From NCBI GenBank assembly GCA_029882215.1, contig JAOULC010000001.1, positions 124,001 through 188,000 of the forward strand: DNA of 64,000 nt, given 5' to 3'. The stretch comes from Gammaproteobacteria bacterium (GTDB lineage: Bacteria; Pseudomonadota; Gammaproteobacteria; SZUA-229). Within the stretch, counting starts at the first letter, position 1. Each line of letters starts with the position of its first letter. Below, in pieces: positions 53,536-63,158 of the stretch. Below the pieces are notes generated by a model. That model did no database searches and had not been told where the DNA came from. It saw nothing but the letters and a program-made list of their open reading frames with translations. Made by a program: the position numbers and the translations under genes.

Positions 53536-53737
53536 ATCAATAACCTCTGCCTTCATCATTCGTTAATATCCATCACCTGTTAGCTATATTAGATACCACC
53601 AAACAAATGGTAAAATCAATTATTCCGATTGATTTGATAGAAATTAACAATAATAGTATTATTTGATCTGCCTCATTGGCAATTTTTACTGCAAATAACA
53701 CACTATATTTACACAATGGATAGTGATGTGACTGGCT

Positions 53738-54943
53738 ATGAAAAAGATACTAATAGGGACTTTATTCATCCTGCATTCATTACAGGCCTTGGCGCTTGAT
53801 AATTTTTATGCCATTTCGCGCAGCAATTTCAACATTGAAAATTTTCTTGATATCAACAGTGTTCAGTTTGATGATGCGATGCAAGAGCAATGGCATCAGT
53901 TTGAAAACGGCTGGCGCATGACCGGCCATAGCCTGACCGCCGATCTGTTATACAGCCACATCGATGTAAAACTTAAAAATGAACTCTCGCAACCGGTCAA
54001 CGTTTATCTGCGTTACCAGCAGCAAGATTTTTATTATGACAAGCCCTTATCATCAGCCGAATTCGAGCTCGAAGTGCGGCCATTTAACACAGCCATTGGC
54101 TTCTCGGTTATCAGCACGGTTGACTATCAAAAAGCCCTGGCCGATATTGGCTTTGCGATAACACTGGGGCAGCGTAGCGGCGATTTTCTGCAGTTCAAAA
54201 ACATCGCCATTGACCCGTTGTTTAACCAGAAAAGATCCGGTCCTGAACTTGATCAGGCATCTTATTCTGACACCCAGCACAAGATTAGTATTGAAGCGGC
54301 CTACCAGTGGAGCCCGTCACTAAAGACACACTTTCTTATCAGTGACCTGAGCCCGATGCTGTTTAATTTTAATGATCAGATCAGCACCTTCAGCCATCAG
54401 GGCTATCAGTATGATGCCAGTGTCCGCTATCAGCACAACAACGACCACTACTGGCGCCTGCGTTTTAATGGTTTTAAGGATGACAAAAGCTTAACCAGCA
54501 CTGGCAGCCAGCAACAACAGCAAATCAGCTATCACTCCGTCAACCTGCAGTGGTTATTTCATCAAACCAGGCCATACCAGTACAGCCTCGGTCTGCGCGA
54601 CGATCGCTTTAGTAATGACATCCGTGATGCCCTAATGAACAGTAATAACCTCGATTACCGCTTTAGCACCACGCAAATATACAGCACCATGCAACATTTT
54701 TATCAGCCGGAAACAGCCTGGAATCTGGGTATTTATATCGGACTGGTTCACGAGCCTTTTGATGAGAATGAAACCGATACGGCAGTTTTTGCGCGGCAAT
54801 ATCAGAGCCAGTTAAGGGTTTCCTGGCTGTATCTTGCAAAAAATAAAAAATCACGCTTTAAAATTCATGGCTCACTCAATCTTGATGATATTATTGACGA
54901 CCCAGGTGACGGGCTTGGTCTGACCTGGCAGTCAGTTTTTTGA
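53738..54943 (+). CDS. Putative outer-membrane beta-barrel protein of unknown function
   Basis: Signal peptide MKKILIGTLFILHSLQALA; alternating aromatic/polar strands; C-terminal Phe (LGLTWQSVF). Confidence 0.7.
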   Translation: MKKILIGTLFILHSLQALALDNFYAISRSNFNIENFLDINSVQFDDAMQEQWHQFENGWRMTGHSLTADLLYSHIDVKLKNELSQPVNVYLRYQQQDFYYDKPLSSAEFELEVRPFNTAIGFSVISTVDYQKALADIGFAITLGQRSGDFLQFKNIAIDPLFNQKRSGPELDQASYSDTQHKISIEAAYQWSPSLKTHFLISDLSPMLFNFNDQISTFSHQGYQYDASVRYQHNNDHYWRLRFNGFKDDKSLTSTGSQQQQQISYHSVNLQWLFHQTRPYQYSLGLRDDRFSNDIRDALMNSNNLDYRFSTTQIYSTMQHFYQPETAWNLGIYIGLVHEPFDENETDTAVFARQYQSQLRVSWLYLAKNKKSRFKIHGSLNLDDIIDDPGDGLGLTWQSVF

Positions 54944-54977
54944 ACGACTTTTCATCCTTACGGCAAACAACAAAACC

Positions 54978-56123
54978 ATGACATCGAAACCGGCATTAAT
55001 GCAAATGTTACAACAGCTGATTCAGACACCTTCGGTGAGCTGTGTATCACCTGAGCTCGACATGAGTAATTTGCCAGTGATAGAACTGCTGGCAAACTGG
55101 CTGCAGCCACTGGGTTTCAAAACGGAAATTCAGACGCTTAAAGATTCCAATAAAGCCAATCTGATTGCCACGCTGGGATCAGGCTCGGGCGGGCTTGTTT
55201 TATCGGGTCACACCGATACCGTGCCCTGCGATGAAAAGCTCTGGAACTCCGGCCCTTTCGAGGCCAGCCTGCGTGATGATCGTTTATACGGACTTGGCAG
55301 CGCCGATATGAAATCATTTATCGGGCTGGCCATAGAAGCCGCCAGCGGTTTTGATGGCCGGCTTTTTCAGCAGCCATTAATCATTCTTGCCACAGCCGAT
55401 GAAGAAACCAGCATGGCCGGAGCTAAAGCCATCGCTGAGGCCGGTTACCCGAAAGCCCGTTTTGCGGTGATTGGCGAGCCCACCGGGTTGAAACCGATTC
55501 GCGCTCACAAAGGCATGATGATGGAAGCGATACGGCTAACCGGTCAGTCCGGTCATTCCAGTGATCCCGCGCTCGGGCATAATGCACTGGAGGCCATGCA
55601 CCAGGTCATTACTGGGCTGATGAAATGGCGTGAAGAGCTGCAGGCAAAACATAAAAACCCGTTTTTTGAAATCCCGGTGCCGACCATGAATTTTGGTCAC
55701 ATTCACGGCGGCGACAACCCCAACCGGATATGTGGCAGCTGTGAACTGCACATTGACATCCGGCCGATACCCGGCATGAAGCTGGATGATTTAAGAGCCG
55801 AATTAAAAGCGCGCCTGCAACATTTATTAGCCGAGCAAAAATTTAAGCTCGAAACCTTTCCGTTATTTGATGGCATTGCCGCAGTTGAAACATCTGCTGA
55901 ATCTGAACTGGTTAAAATGTGTGAAAAGCTCACCGGCCACACAGCCGGCTCAGTTGCCTTTGGTACTGAAGCGCCCTTTTATAATCAAATGGGGATGGAC
56001 TCGGTGATTCTTGGGCCGGGCAGCATCAATCAGGCACACCAGCCGGATGAATACATTGAACTGGCTAGTATTAACCCGACCGTTGAGCTGTTAAAACAGC
56101 TGATCAAAAAGTTTTGTTTATAG
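54978..56123 (+). CDS. argE: Acetylornithine deacetylase
   Basis: LSGHTDTVPCDEKLWNSGPFEA, LYGLGSADMKSFIGLAIEAA, FGTEAPFYNQMGMDSVILGPGSINQAHQPDEY. Confidence 0.95.
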   Translation: MTSKPALMQMLQQLIQTPSVSCVSPELDMSNLPVIELLANWLQPLGFKTEIQTLKDSNKANLIATLGSGSGGLVLSGHTDTVPCDEKLWNSGPFEASLRDDRLYGLGSADMKSFIGLAIEAASGFDGRLFQQPLIILATADEETSMAGAKAIAEAGYPKARFAVIGEPTGLKPIRAHKGMMMEAIRLTGQSGHSSDPALGHNALEAMHQVITGLMKWREELQAKHKNPFFEIPVPTMNFGHIHGGDNPNRICGSCELHIDIRPIPGMKLDDLRAELKARLQHLLAEQKFKLETFPLFDGIAAVETSAESELVKMCEKLTGHTAGSVAFGTEAPFYNQMGMDSVILGPGSINQAHQPDEYIELASINPTVELLKQLIKKFCL

Positions 56124-56140
56124 TGAAAAAGACAACACCA

Positions 56141-56172
56141 TCAAAAAAGCCCGCATTAAGCGGGCTTTTTAA
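56141..56172. terminator. Bidirectional intrinsic terminator
   Basis: AAAAAAGCCCGC-ATTAA-GCGGGCTTTTT between convergent argE and PEP-CTERM gene. Confidence 0.85.
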
Positions 56173-56189
56173 AAGCGGTGAATCAGTCA

Positions 56190-56744
56190 CTAAACTTTGC
56201 GACGACTTACTGCAAGAACCAGTAACCCCATACCGAACAACGCAAGCGTAGCGGGTTCCGGAACAGTGGAGAAGACTTCACCCACATGACTGATTCGGCC
56301 TATATTAATATTCGACAGATCTGTGCAAGTGCTGCAGATGTCTGTAAGGTCTAAAACAGCATATGAAAATTCACTATTGTTAGTAAACAAGTAATGAGAA
56401 GACACACCAAGAGGAAGATTTCCAGTGCCAATCTTAATCAGGTAATACTCGGGGTCAGTCGCTAACGCAAAGGCGTAAGTTGAAGGTGTACCATCAACCA
56501 GCGTCCAGTCTGTCGCTACAGTGTCAATTTTCACATTAAACAAAAGGCTATCAGTCGCCAGACCCAGTGTATCTTCAACCCAGTGTAACTCAGTTGTATC
56601 GCCGCTATTTCCAAGATAAGTGTCGGCATAAAGATCGTCCAGTACGCCAACATCAGTCGCTCCAGCATCAATGGTTAAAGCCCACGAGTTGACAGCTATA
56701 CCTGATGCAAGCAAAAGACTAGTCATTTTAAATAGCAATTTCAT
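56190..56744 (-). CDS. PEP-CTERM sorting domain protein
   Basis: Signal peptide plus C-terminal VPEPATLALFGMGLLVLAVSRRKV. Confidence 0.93.
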   Translation of the reverse strand: MKLLFKMTSLLLASGIAVNSWALTIDAGATDVGVLDDLYADTYLGNSGDTTELHWVEDTLGLATDSLLFNVKIDTVATDWTLVDGTPSTYAFALATDPEYYLIKIGTGNLPLGVSSHYLFTNNSEFSYAVLDLTDICSTCTDLSNINIGRISHVGEVFSTVPEPATLALFGMGLLVLAVSRRKV

Positions 56745-57095
56745 ATCCAGGCCTCCAGTGTTTAAGAAACGAAAAAAACTATATAGTTAATTAAAGCAAC
56801 ATACAGACCAACAATATAAGACTCTGATTTTATTACCAATAATTTCTCTTCACTCCAATATGAAGTATCAATATGTAAAACAATCCGTCACACAATTCAG
56901 GCTTTAGAGCGATCAGTTTCACTGCCTCTGTAATCTGCTCAGACTCAAAGTCATGGCAGCTGGCAGCAAACGATTCGTCCTCTTATTTAATTCATACTTA
57001 AGTGACTTTATGATCGACAGGCCAGACTCTTTAAAGCTTGCCTTGCTGAAATATTATTGAAACAATGCAGGCATAAAATATGTAGCCATAAAATT

Positions 57096-58421
57096 ATGAA
57101 TAAAATAACAGATAATAACCAACAACAGTTTATCGACTGGTTCAGGCAGTCATCCCCTTATATTCATAGCCACCGCAAACGCACCTTTGTGATATTTTTT
57201 GGTGGCGATGTTGTTCAGGGTGAAAATTTTGCCCATTTTATCAATGACATTTCACTACTAAACAGTCTGGGTGTTCGGCTGGTGCTGGTTCATGGTGCCA
57301 GACAACAAATTGAAAAGCAGGTCAGTGATCTGGGTTTAAGCTCATCCTATGTCGAAAACTTAAGAATCACCGACAGCTCGACCCTGCCTGCGGTTGAGCA
57401 GGCGGTCGGACAAGTGCGTGTCAATATCGAAGCCAGACTTTCCATGGGGCTGATTAACACCCCCATGTCCGGTGCCAGCCTGCGCGTTGTGTCCGGTAAC
57501 TACGTCACCGCCCGACCTTACGGGGTGCGTAATGGTGTCGATTATTGCCATACCGGGGAAGTGAGAAAAGTAGATACCAATGCCATCCGTTCACAGCTTG
57601 AACTGGGTAATATCACCTTACTCTCTCCTATTGGCTACTCACCCAGCGGTGAAGTGTTTAACCTGCACGCTGAAGAAGTGGCAACCGAAGCGGCGATTGC
57701 ACTGAAAGCCGACAAACTGATTATGATGACCAGTGGCTTCTTGCATGATAAGCAAAATGAATTAATTACCCAGCTCGATATCAATCAGGCTAAAGAATTA
57801 TTATTGAAAGACTGTTTTAACACCGAACTGCAGTCACATTTAAATAATGCCACACAAGCCTGTGAGCGTGGTGTTAAACGTGCGCATTTAATTAACCATC
57901 TGGTTGATGGCTCTTTACTGATTGAATTATACAGCCGTGATGGCTGCGGCACTTTAGTCAGTGCCGAACAATACGAGGGCTTGCGCACAGCTAACATCGA
58001 TGACGTCGGTGGAATTCTAGAAATCATCAAACCAATGGAAGACAAAGGCATACTTGCCCAGCGTACACGCGAGCAACTCGAGCTGGATATCTCACGCTTC
58101 AGTGTGATTGAACGCGACGGCATGATTATCGCCTGTGCCTCGATGTACCCTTATGCAGAAGAAAGCATGGCCGAAGTGGCCTGTCTGGCAGTACACCCGG
58201 ACTACCGTAATGCCGGTCGCGGTGACATGCTGTTACAACAGCTGGAAACTCAGGCCAGAAAACAGAATATGCAGCAACTGTTCCTGCTAACAACGCACAC
58301 AGCACACTGGTTTATTGAACGGGGCTTCATTGAGCAGAACATTGACAATCTGCCGGTGAGCAAAAAATGTTTATATAACTTACAGCGTAATTCAAAAATA
58401 TTTATAAAGAACCTTTATTAA
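57096..58421 (+). CDS. argA: N-acetylglutamate synthase
   Basis: Amino-acid kinase-like N-terminus (FVIFFGGDVV...LVLVHGARQQI) and C-terminal GNAT domain; ATG at 57096 in 57057..58421 ORF. Confidence 0.95.
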   Translation: MNKITDNNQQQFIDWFRQSSPYIHSHRKRTFVIFFGGDVVQGENFAHFINDISLLNSLGVRLVLVHGARQQIEKQVSDLGLSSSYVENLRITDSSTLPAVEQAVGQVRVNIEARLSMGLINTPMSGASLRVVSGNYVTARPYGVRNGVDYCHTGEVRKVDTNAIRSQLELGNITLLSPIGYSPSGEVFNLHAEEVATEAAIALKADKLIMMTSGFLHDKQNELITQLDINQAKELLLKDCFNTELQSHLNNATQACERGVKRAHLINHLVDGSLLIELYSRDGCGTLVSAEQYEGLRTANIDDVGGILEIIKPMEDKGILAQRTREQLELDISRFSVIERDGMIIACASMYPYAEESMAEVACLAVHPDYRNAGRGDMLLQQLETQARKQNMQQLFLLTTHTAHWFIERGFIEQNIDNLPVSKKCLYNLQRNSKIFIKNLY

Positions 58422-58448
58422 GCCGTCGGTATCCGGTGCTTTAACGGA

Positions 58449-59963
58449 TCACTTTTTATTTTTCGAGAGAACGTCAAGGCCTTTATTCAGCAACATCGTC
58501 AGCTGCTGAAAGGCCTTGAAGTCTTCGGTGCTGATATCAGCCTGCGGCTTATCAGCATAGATCACCCCTAATGCTTTGCTGCCATAAAAAATGGCGGCGG
58601 CACAAAAACGATCTACCTGAATATCCGTCTTTGTTTTGCCTGAAATCAGCGCCCAGTATTTTTCATAATTGTTTTTATTCAAACTAAACGCCTGCGGCTT
58701 ATTCATCAGCAAACTAAACAAACTTTGCTTTTTTAGCTCAATCGTCAGCTGACCAAAGCTATCATCTTTTGCATTGGAAGATTTGGTGATCTTTGCTTCG
58801 AGTTTTAATTTATCGGCCGACAAAAGTAAAAAGCTGACCCTGCCAAACTGCAATGTATCATGCAGGCTTAAAATAACATGCTTCAATAGCTCATTCATTT
58901 TCGCCTGTTGTTTCAACAATTTTTTAAACTGCTCAAGATCTCTGCTTAGTAAAAGCGGATCGATCCTTTTTGCAGCCAGCCCTGATGCATCCACATCAGA
59001 CGCCTCCTTAACAACTGGCTTTTGTGGTTTACTTTGCGGTTTATTTTCTGGCTTCTGTTCGGAAGCCAGGTAGTATTCGGGCTCCGGATGTCGCTCAAGG
59101 TTTGACGCCACCAGCAGTGAGGCTACCGGACGATATCCCAGTGCCAATTCATTACCTGCCATATCCAGCGCCTGCTGATGAAGATGTCTGGCCGTTTTGG
59201 CCGCATTTTCACCAAAGTAATGCATGGCTTTTTGTAAGAAAAACGCCATGTCTCTGCCATACCAGCCATGTAAACATAAACGGGACAGTAATGCGGCAAG
59301 TCCTACGGCTGTAGCATTGGTATAACTGTCGTAGCTTGACTCAAAAGCAAAGCAGGCAATTTCTGGCAAACACCATTTTTTTGCCAATGCCGCTCCAATT
59401 TCACGTTTATGACAGCCGAGCACGCGAGACACCACATCATAATAGTTCCTGCATTCATAATATGACTGATGTTCGATTCTAGGCATAACATCCCCGCCAT
59501 AACACCAGAACATCAGTTCGGGTAGGCACTGCAAAATTGCGGCAAGCTGGACCTCTTCCGGCTCCCGTACGTCTCTGTCGCCCACCCATTTCATGACGAA
59601 CTGTTCACAGTACCAGCTTTGCTTTAAACAGCGCTGTATACCCATCTGATTGGCTTCGGCCAGATCCATATCTTGAAGACAGGTCATGGCATGAATTTCA
59701 TCTCGCAGACGAGAAACGCCGAATAAGGAAATAACGCTGCTAATCGTCGTGATTTCTAGCCGGCCTTCCTTTAACCGGCTCCGGTTCATCACTTTCAGCA
59801 AGTTAGCGGCCATGCCGGGGTCAGTTAGAATAATGGCACGGCACTCGGAAGCCGAACGACCTTCATCGTTCAGAATGGCCAGTGTTTGATCCCGTTGCTG
59901 TTTGAGAATTGGTATTTTTTTGTCAGCCAGTTGATCTAACCAGCTGTTTAGCCCTGATATCAT
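58449..59963 (-). CDS. HDOD-domain signalling protein
   Basis: ILTDPGMAANLLKVMNRSRLKEGRLEITTISSVISLFGVSRLRDEI N-terminal HDOD; C-terminal GAF-like region. Confidence 0.85.
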   Translation of the reverse strand: MISGLNSWLDQLADKKIPILKQQRDQTLAILNDEGRSASECRAIILTDPGMAANLLKVMNRSRLKEGRLEITTISSVISLFGVSRLRDEIHAMTCLQDMDLAEANQMGIQRCLKQSWYCEQFVMKWVGDRDVREPEEVQLAAILQCLPELMFWCYGGDVMPRIEHQSYYECRNYYDVVSRVLGCHKREIGAALAKKWCLPEIACFAFESSYDSYTNATAVGLAALLSRLCLHGWYGRDMAFFLQKAMHYFGENAAKTARHLHQQALDMAGNELALGYRPVASLLVASNLERHPEPEYYLASEQKPENKPQSKPQKPVVKEASDVDASGLAAKRIDPLLLSRDLEQFKKLLKQQAKMNELLKHVILSLHDTLQFGRVSFLLLSADKLKLEAKITKSSNAKDDSFGQLTIELKKQSLFSLLMNKPQAFSLNKNNYEKYWALISGKTKTDIQVDRFCAAAIFYGSKALGVIYADKPQADISTEDFKAFQQLTMLLNKGLDVLSKNKK

Positions 59964-60035
59964 ATTGATGAGTATAGTTAAAGAATTCGATTTTGAAGCT
60001 CAAATCCTCAGAATTAACTCTTTATTATTCAGATA

Positions 60036-61064
60036 TTATTTACTGCATTTAGCCAGAATCAGTGAAAAATACTCATTAGCTGGCTCAAAGTGATCCGTTA
60101 TCTCCAGCTCAGCCTGAGCCAGTAAACTCTCTATCCCCTCCAGCGAATACTTGCGGCTGATCTCGGTCAGAATTTTTTCACCATTTTGTAAATATAATGC
60201 TTCATTTATAGCGGGGAAGCTGATCTTCTGATCTGCCAAAGACTGCAGGTACATTTCAATTTGCGATTCTGTTTCATTATAAACAGCCTGGTGATTAAAC
60301 TGATGAAGTTTAAAATTTGCTCCTGCTTCGTTATTTAACACCGACAGAACATTTAAATTAAACTCCGCGGTAACACCCTGACGGTCATTATAAGCGGACT
60401 CCAGCACCGCTTTATCTTTGACCCGGTCGATACCCAGTAACAACGAATCACCCGATATCATATGCTGACTAACTTCTTTAAGAAAGCTCACCGCTTGCTG
60501 CTCAGTAAAGTTGCCAATACTGCTCCCCAGAAAGACATAAAGACTGTGGCCGTGCGGTTTTGGCAGGTGTGATAAACCGGCCGAGTAATCTCCTTCCAGG
60601 GGCTGAACCGTCAGCCAGTCATATTGCAGCATCAGCTCCTCAGCGGTTTGTATCAGCATCGGTTCACATACATCAAACGGCCAGTACTGCGGATATTGAT
60701 TTAACATCTGGCAGGCATCAAATAAATGCCGTGTTTTTCGGCTGCTACCGCTGCCGAGCTCGATAATATGATGAACACTGAGGCGGTCAATAATATGCTG
60801 ACAATAGCGGCTGAGTAATTTTGACTCGGTACGCGTCGGATAATATTCCGGGGTATCGCAGATCTGATCAAAAAGCACTGAACCGCGATGATCATAAAAA
60901 TATTTAGGCGGTAACGAATAGGGTGCTTGTAATAAGTTTTGCCTGATATCCGCAGCCAGATCAGCCACCTCGTTAGCTGCGGGCACGCGGATAGCGGCAA
61001 CCGTTTTTTTTTCAGACCCGTCCACAGCCGGGGTCACATCTCGAACAAGATCATGTAAGATCAT
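60036..61064 (-). CDS. egtD: L-histidine N-alpha-methyltransferase (ergothioneine biosynthesis)
   Basis: SLPPKYFYDHRGSVLFDQICDTPEYYPTRTESKLL, IELGSGSSRKTRHL, YVFLGSSIGNFT; ATG 61064. Confidence 0.95.
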   Translation of the reverse strand: MILHDLVRDVTPAVDGSEKKTVAAIRVPAANEVADLAADIRQNLLQAPYSLPPKYFYDHRGSVLFDQICDTPEYYPTRTESKLLSRYCQHIIDRLSVHHIIELGSGSSRKTRHLFDACQMLNQYPQYWPFDVCEPMLIQTAEELMLQYDWLTVQPLEGDYSAGLSHLPKPHGHSLYVFLGSSIGNFTEQQAVSFLKEVSQHMISGDSLLLGIDRVKDKAVLESAYNDRQGVTAEFNLNVLSVLNNEAGANFKLHQFNHQAVYNETESQIEMYLQSLADQKISFPAINEALYLQNGEKILTEISRKYSLEGIESLLAQAELEITDHFEPANEYFSLILAKCSK

Positions 61065-61100
61065 AGAAAATCCTTCTCTTTTTCTTTGGAAACTGGACAC

Positions 61101-61877
61101 ATGTGCCGACTTGCAGCCTATCTGGGAGCAGAAACCAGCCTGAAACATATTGTCTTTGATACAAACCATAGTCTGGAAAAACAGGCATGGCAACCCAGAG
61201 AACTGCGCGAAGCCAGACTGAATGCCGATGGCTTTGGCTTTGGCTGGTATAACCACGGCGCTCTGGTAGCTCGCTATCGACAGACCATGCCGATCTGGAG
61301 TGACAGCAACCTGGCTGACTTTTGTCAGAGCCTTGAGCGCCCGTTATGGCTTTGCTATGTCCGCAGTGCGACCAGTGATCTGGGGACAAGTATTGAAAAT
61401 ACCCAGCCTTTTTATCATAAGAACTGGCAGTTTCTGCACAACGGATATATCAACTGTTTTAATGATATCGTCAGAAAAGAAATACGCGGCTTATTACCCC
61501 ATGAACTTGAATCCTGTATCCACGGCAGGACCGATTCAGAGTATCTTTTTGCACTGATCCTGCATTTCTATCAGCAATCCAACGACATGATCGGTGCTAT
61601 ACGCGAGTGTTTTAGCCAGTTAAAAAAATGGCTGGGTAACGAACGCGCGTTATTAAATATCCTGCTCAGTGATGGCGTACAAATCATTGCCACCTCACAT
61701 GCCATTAACGGTGAATGCCCGAGCCTGTATTACGGCCATAATATTACAGGGTTCCCGCCGCACAGTCAGTTAGTAGTGTCGGAACCCTTTACTGATGATA
61801 TTAACTGGCAGCCTGTGCAGGCTCATAGCCTGATCAGATTACGCCCGGGTAAAACCATGGAAATCCTTAGTTTATAG
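61101..61877 (+). CDS. egtC: Class II glutamine amidotransferase, EgtC-like
   Basis: MCRLAAYLGAE nucleophile Cys2; RLNADGFGFGWY, NTQPFYHKNWQFLHNGYI, GRTDSEYLFAL; divergent from egtD. Confidence 0.92.
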   Translation: MCRLAAYLGAETSLKHIVFDTNHSLEKQAWQPRELREARLNADGFGFGWYNHGALVARYRQTMPIWSDSNLADFCQSLERPLWLCYVRSATSDLGTSIENTQPFYHKNWQFLHNGYINCFNDIVRKEIRGLLPHELESCIHGRTDSEYLFALILHFYQQSNDMIGAIRECFSQLKKWLGNERALLNILLSDGVQIIATSHAINGECPSLYYGHNITGFPPHSQLVVSEPFTDDINWQPVQAHSLIRLRPGKTMEILSL

Positions 61878-61898
61878 GCCGATGCCAGGGAGGGAGCT

Positions 61899-63068
61899 AT
61901 CACTGACAACACCATCATTCACAGATATGCCGCGGCTCAGCACCGGGTCAGACGTATTATCGAGCAACTGTCTGATCACGATTACCGCGCTCAGTTTCAT
62001 CATGAGCTTAGTGCGCTGGGCTGGCATCTGGGTCATTGCCTGTATATTGAAAATTTCTGGCTGCGTGAGTCACTTTTAAATGATGACTCACTGACAAAAA
62101 ATCTTGACCTGCTTTATATTCCGGAAAAATCATACAAACCGGATCGCGGTGGCAAACTACCGCCATTAGAACAACTCATTGGTACGGCTACGAACTATCA
62201 AAATAGTAATATCAGACTGATCAGTGAATTAAACACAAATGCTGTTCGGCACCATTTGTTAAAAGATAACTACCTGCAAAATTTTATTATTCAGCACTAC
62301 GACCAGCACTACGAATCCATGCAAATGGCACTGCAACAGCGCGCCTTACAAACCTGCTATGCAGACTACAGGGTCAGGCAGCCGCTAAGCCCATGTCTGA
62401 CGAACACTGATACGATTGATATTGAAACAACTGAACAAACAGTCGGTTCAGACAGCCCTGTAAGCTATGACAATGAACGTCCCCGACATCAGCAAACAGT
62501 GAAGCGATTTTCGATTGCCAGTAAGCCAGTTAATAATGCCGAATTCCTCGCTTTTATAGAGGACAACGGCTATCAGAACAAAACACTCTGGTCTGCTGCA
62601 GGCTGGCAATGGTTAGCAGAATATTTTGTTGATAAAAAGCCCATGGCACCTGAACACTGGCGACAGGATGAGAGCAGTCACTGGTATGCTATCAATCACA
62701 ACGGTGCATTCGAACTGCCGCCTGAAGGCACGCTGTATGGCATTAATTATTATGAAGCGTCTGCCTATGCCAGCTGGCGCGGAGCCCGCTTGCCACACGA
62801 ACACGAATGGGAAGTGGCAGCCGCAACCCGGCAACTCAAGCATACAGCTGAGGCATGGGAATGGTGCCATAATCGTTTTTACCCCTATCCCGGCTTTAAA
62901 GCCTTTCCTTATGCCGGTTACTCCGAACCGTGGTTTGAACAGCCCCACTTTGTGCTCAAAGGTGGCAGCCTGCACACTCAGAAAAGTATCCGGCGGCGCA
63001 GTTTTCGTAACTTCTTTGGTCCGGATAAACGCCATATCTTTGCTGGCTGTCGACTGGTTTACTCTTAG
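61899..63068 (+). CDS. egtB: Ergothioneine biosynthesis sulfoxide synthase EgtB; proposed non-canonical ATC start (track ORF begins at TTG 62256)
   Basis: Open frame from the egtC stop: ITDNTIIHRYAAAQHRVRRIIEQLSDHDYRAQFHHELSALGWHLGHCLYIENFWLRESLL... HYDQHYE ... FGE-sulfatase domain ending FAGCRLVYS; GGGAGG Shine-Dalgarno-like sequence 61888-61893. Confidence 0.8.
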   Translation: MTDNTIIHRYAAAQHRVRRIIEQLSDHDYRAQFHHELSALGWHLGHCLYIENFWLRESLLNDDSLTKNLDLLYIPEKSYKPDRGGKLPPLEQLIGTATNYQNSNIRLISELNTNAVRHHLLKDNYLQNFIIQHYDQHYESMQMALQQRALQTCYADYRVRQPLSPCLTNTDTIDIETTEQTVGSDSPVSYDNERPRHQQTVKRFSIASKPVNNAEFLAFIEDNGYQNKTLWSAAGWQWLAEYFVDKKPMAPEHWRQDESSHWYAINHNGAFELPPEGTLYGINYYEASAYASWRGARLPHEHEWEVAAATRQLKHTAEAWEWCHNRFYPYPGFKAFPYAGYSEPWFEQPHFVLKGGSLHTQKSIRRRSFRNFFGPDKRHIFAGCRLVYS

Positions 63069-63158
63069 ACTGCTACTAATCAGAGCGCTATTCAGTTTTG
63101 ATTCAGACCGCACAAACAGGTATTCTTAGCGGCATTTAAAAACATGACACCAGACTGA

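Noticed and set aside
53560-53737. OxyR-like binding site upstream of gorA
   Set aside because: ATAG tetranucleotides occur but spacing and dyad symmetry do not fit the OxyR consensus.
62613-63113. 166-aa minus-strand and 167-aa plus-strand alternative ORFs across egtB
   Set aside because: Overlap the conserved FGE-sulfatase domain of EgtB in other frames; no family resemblance.
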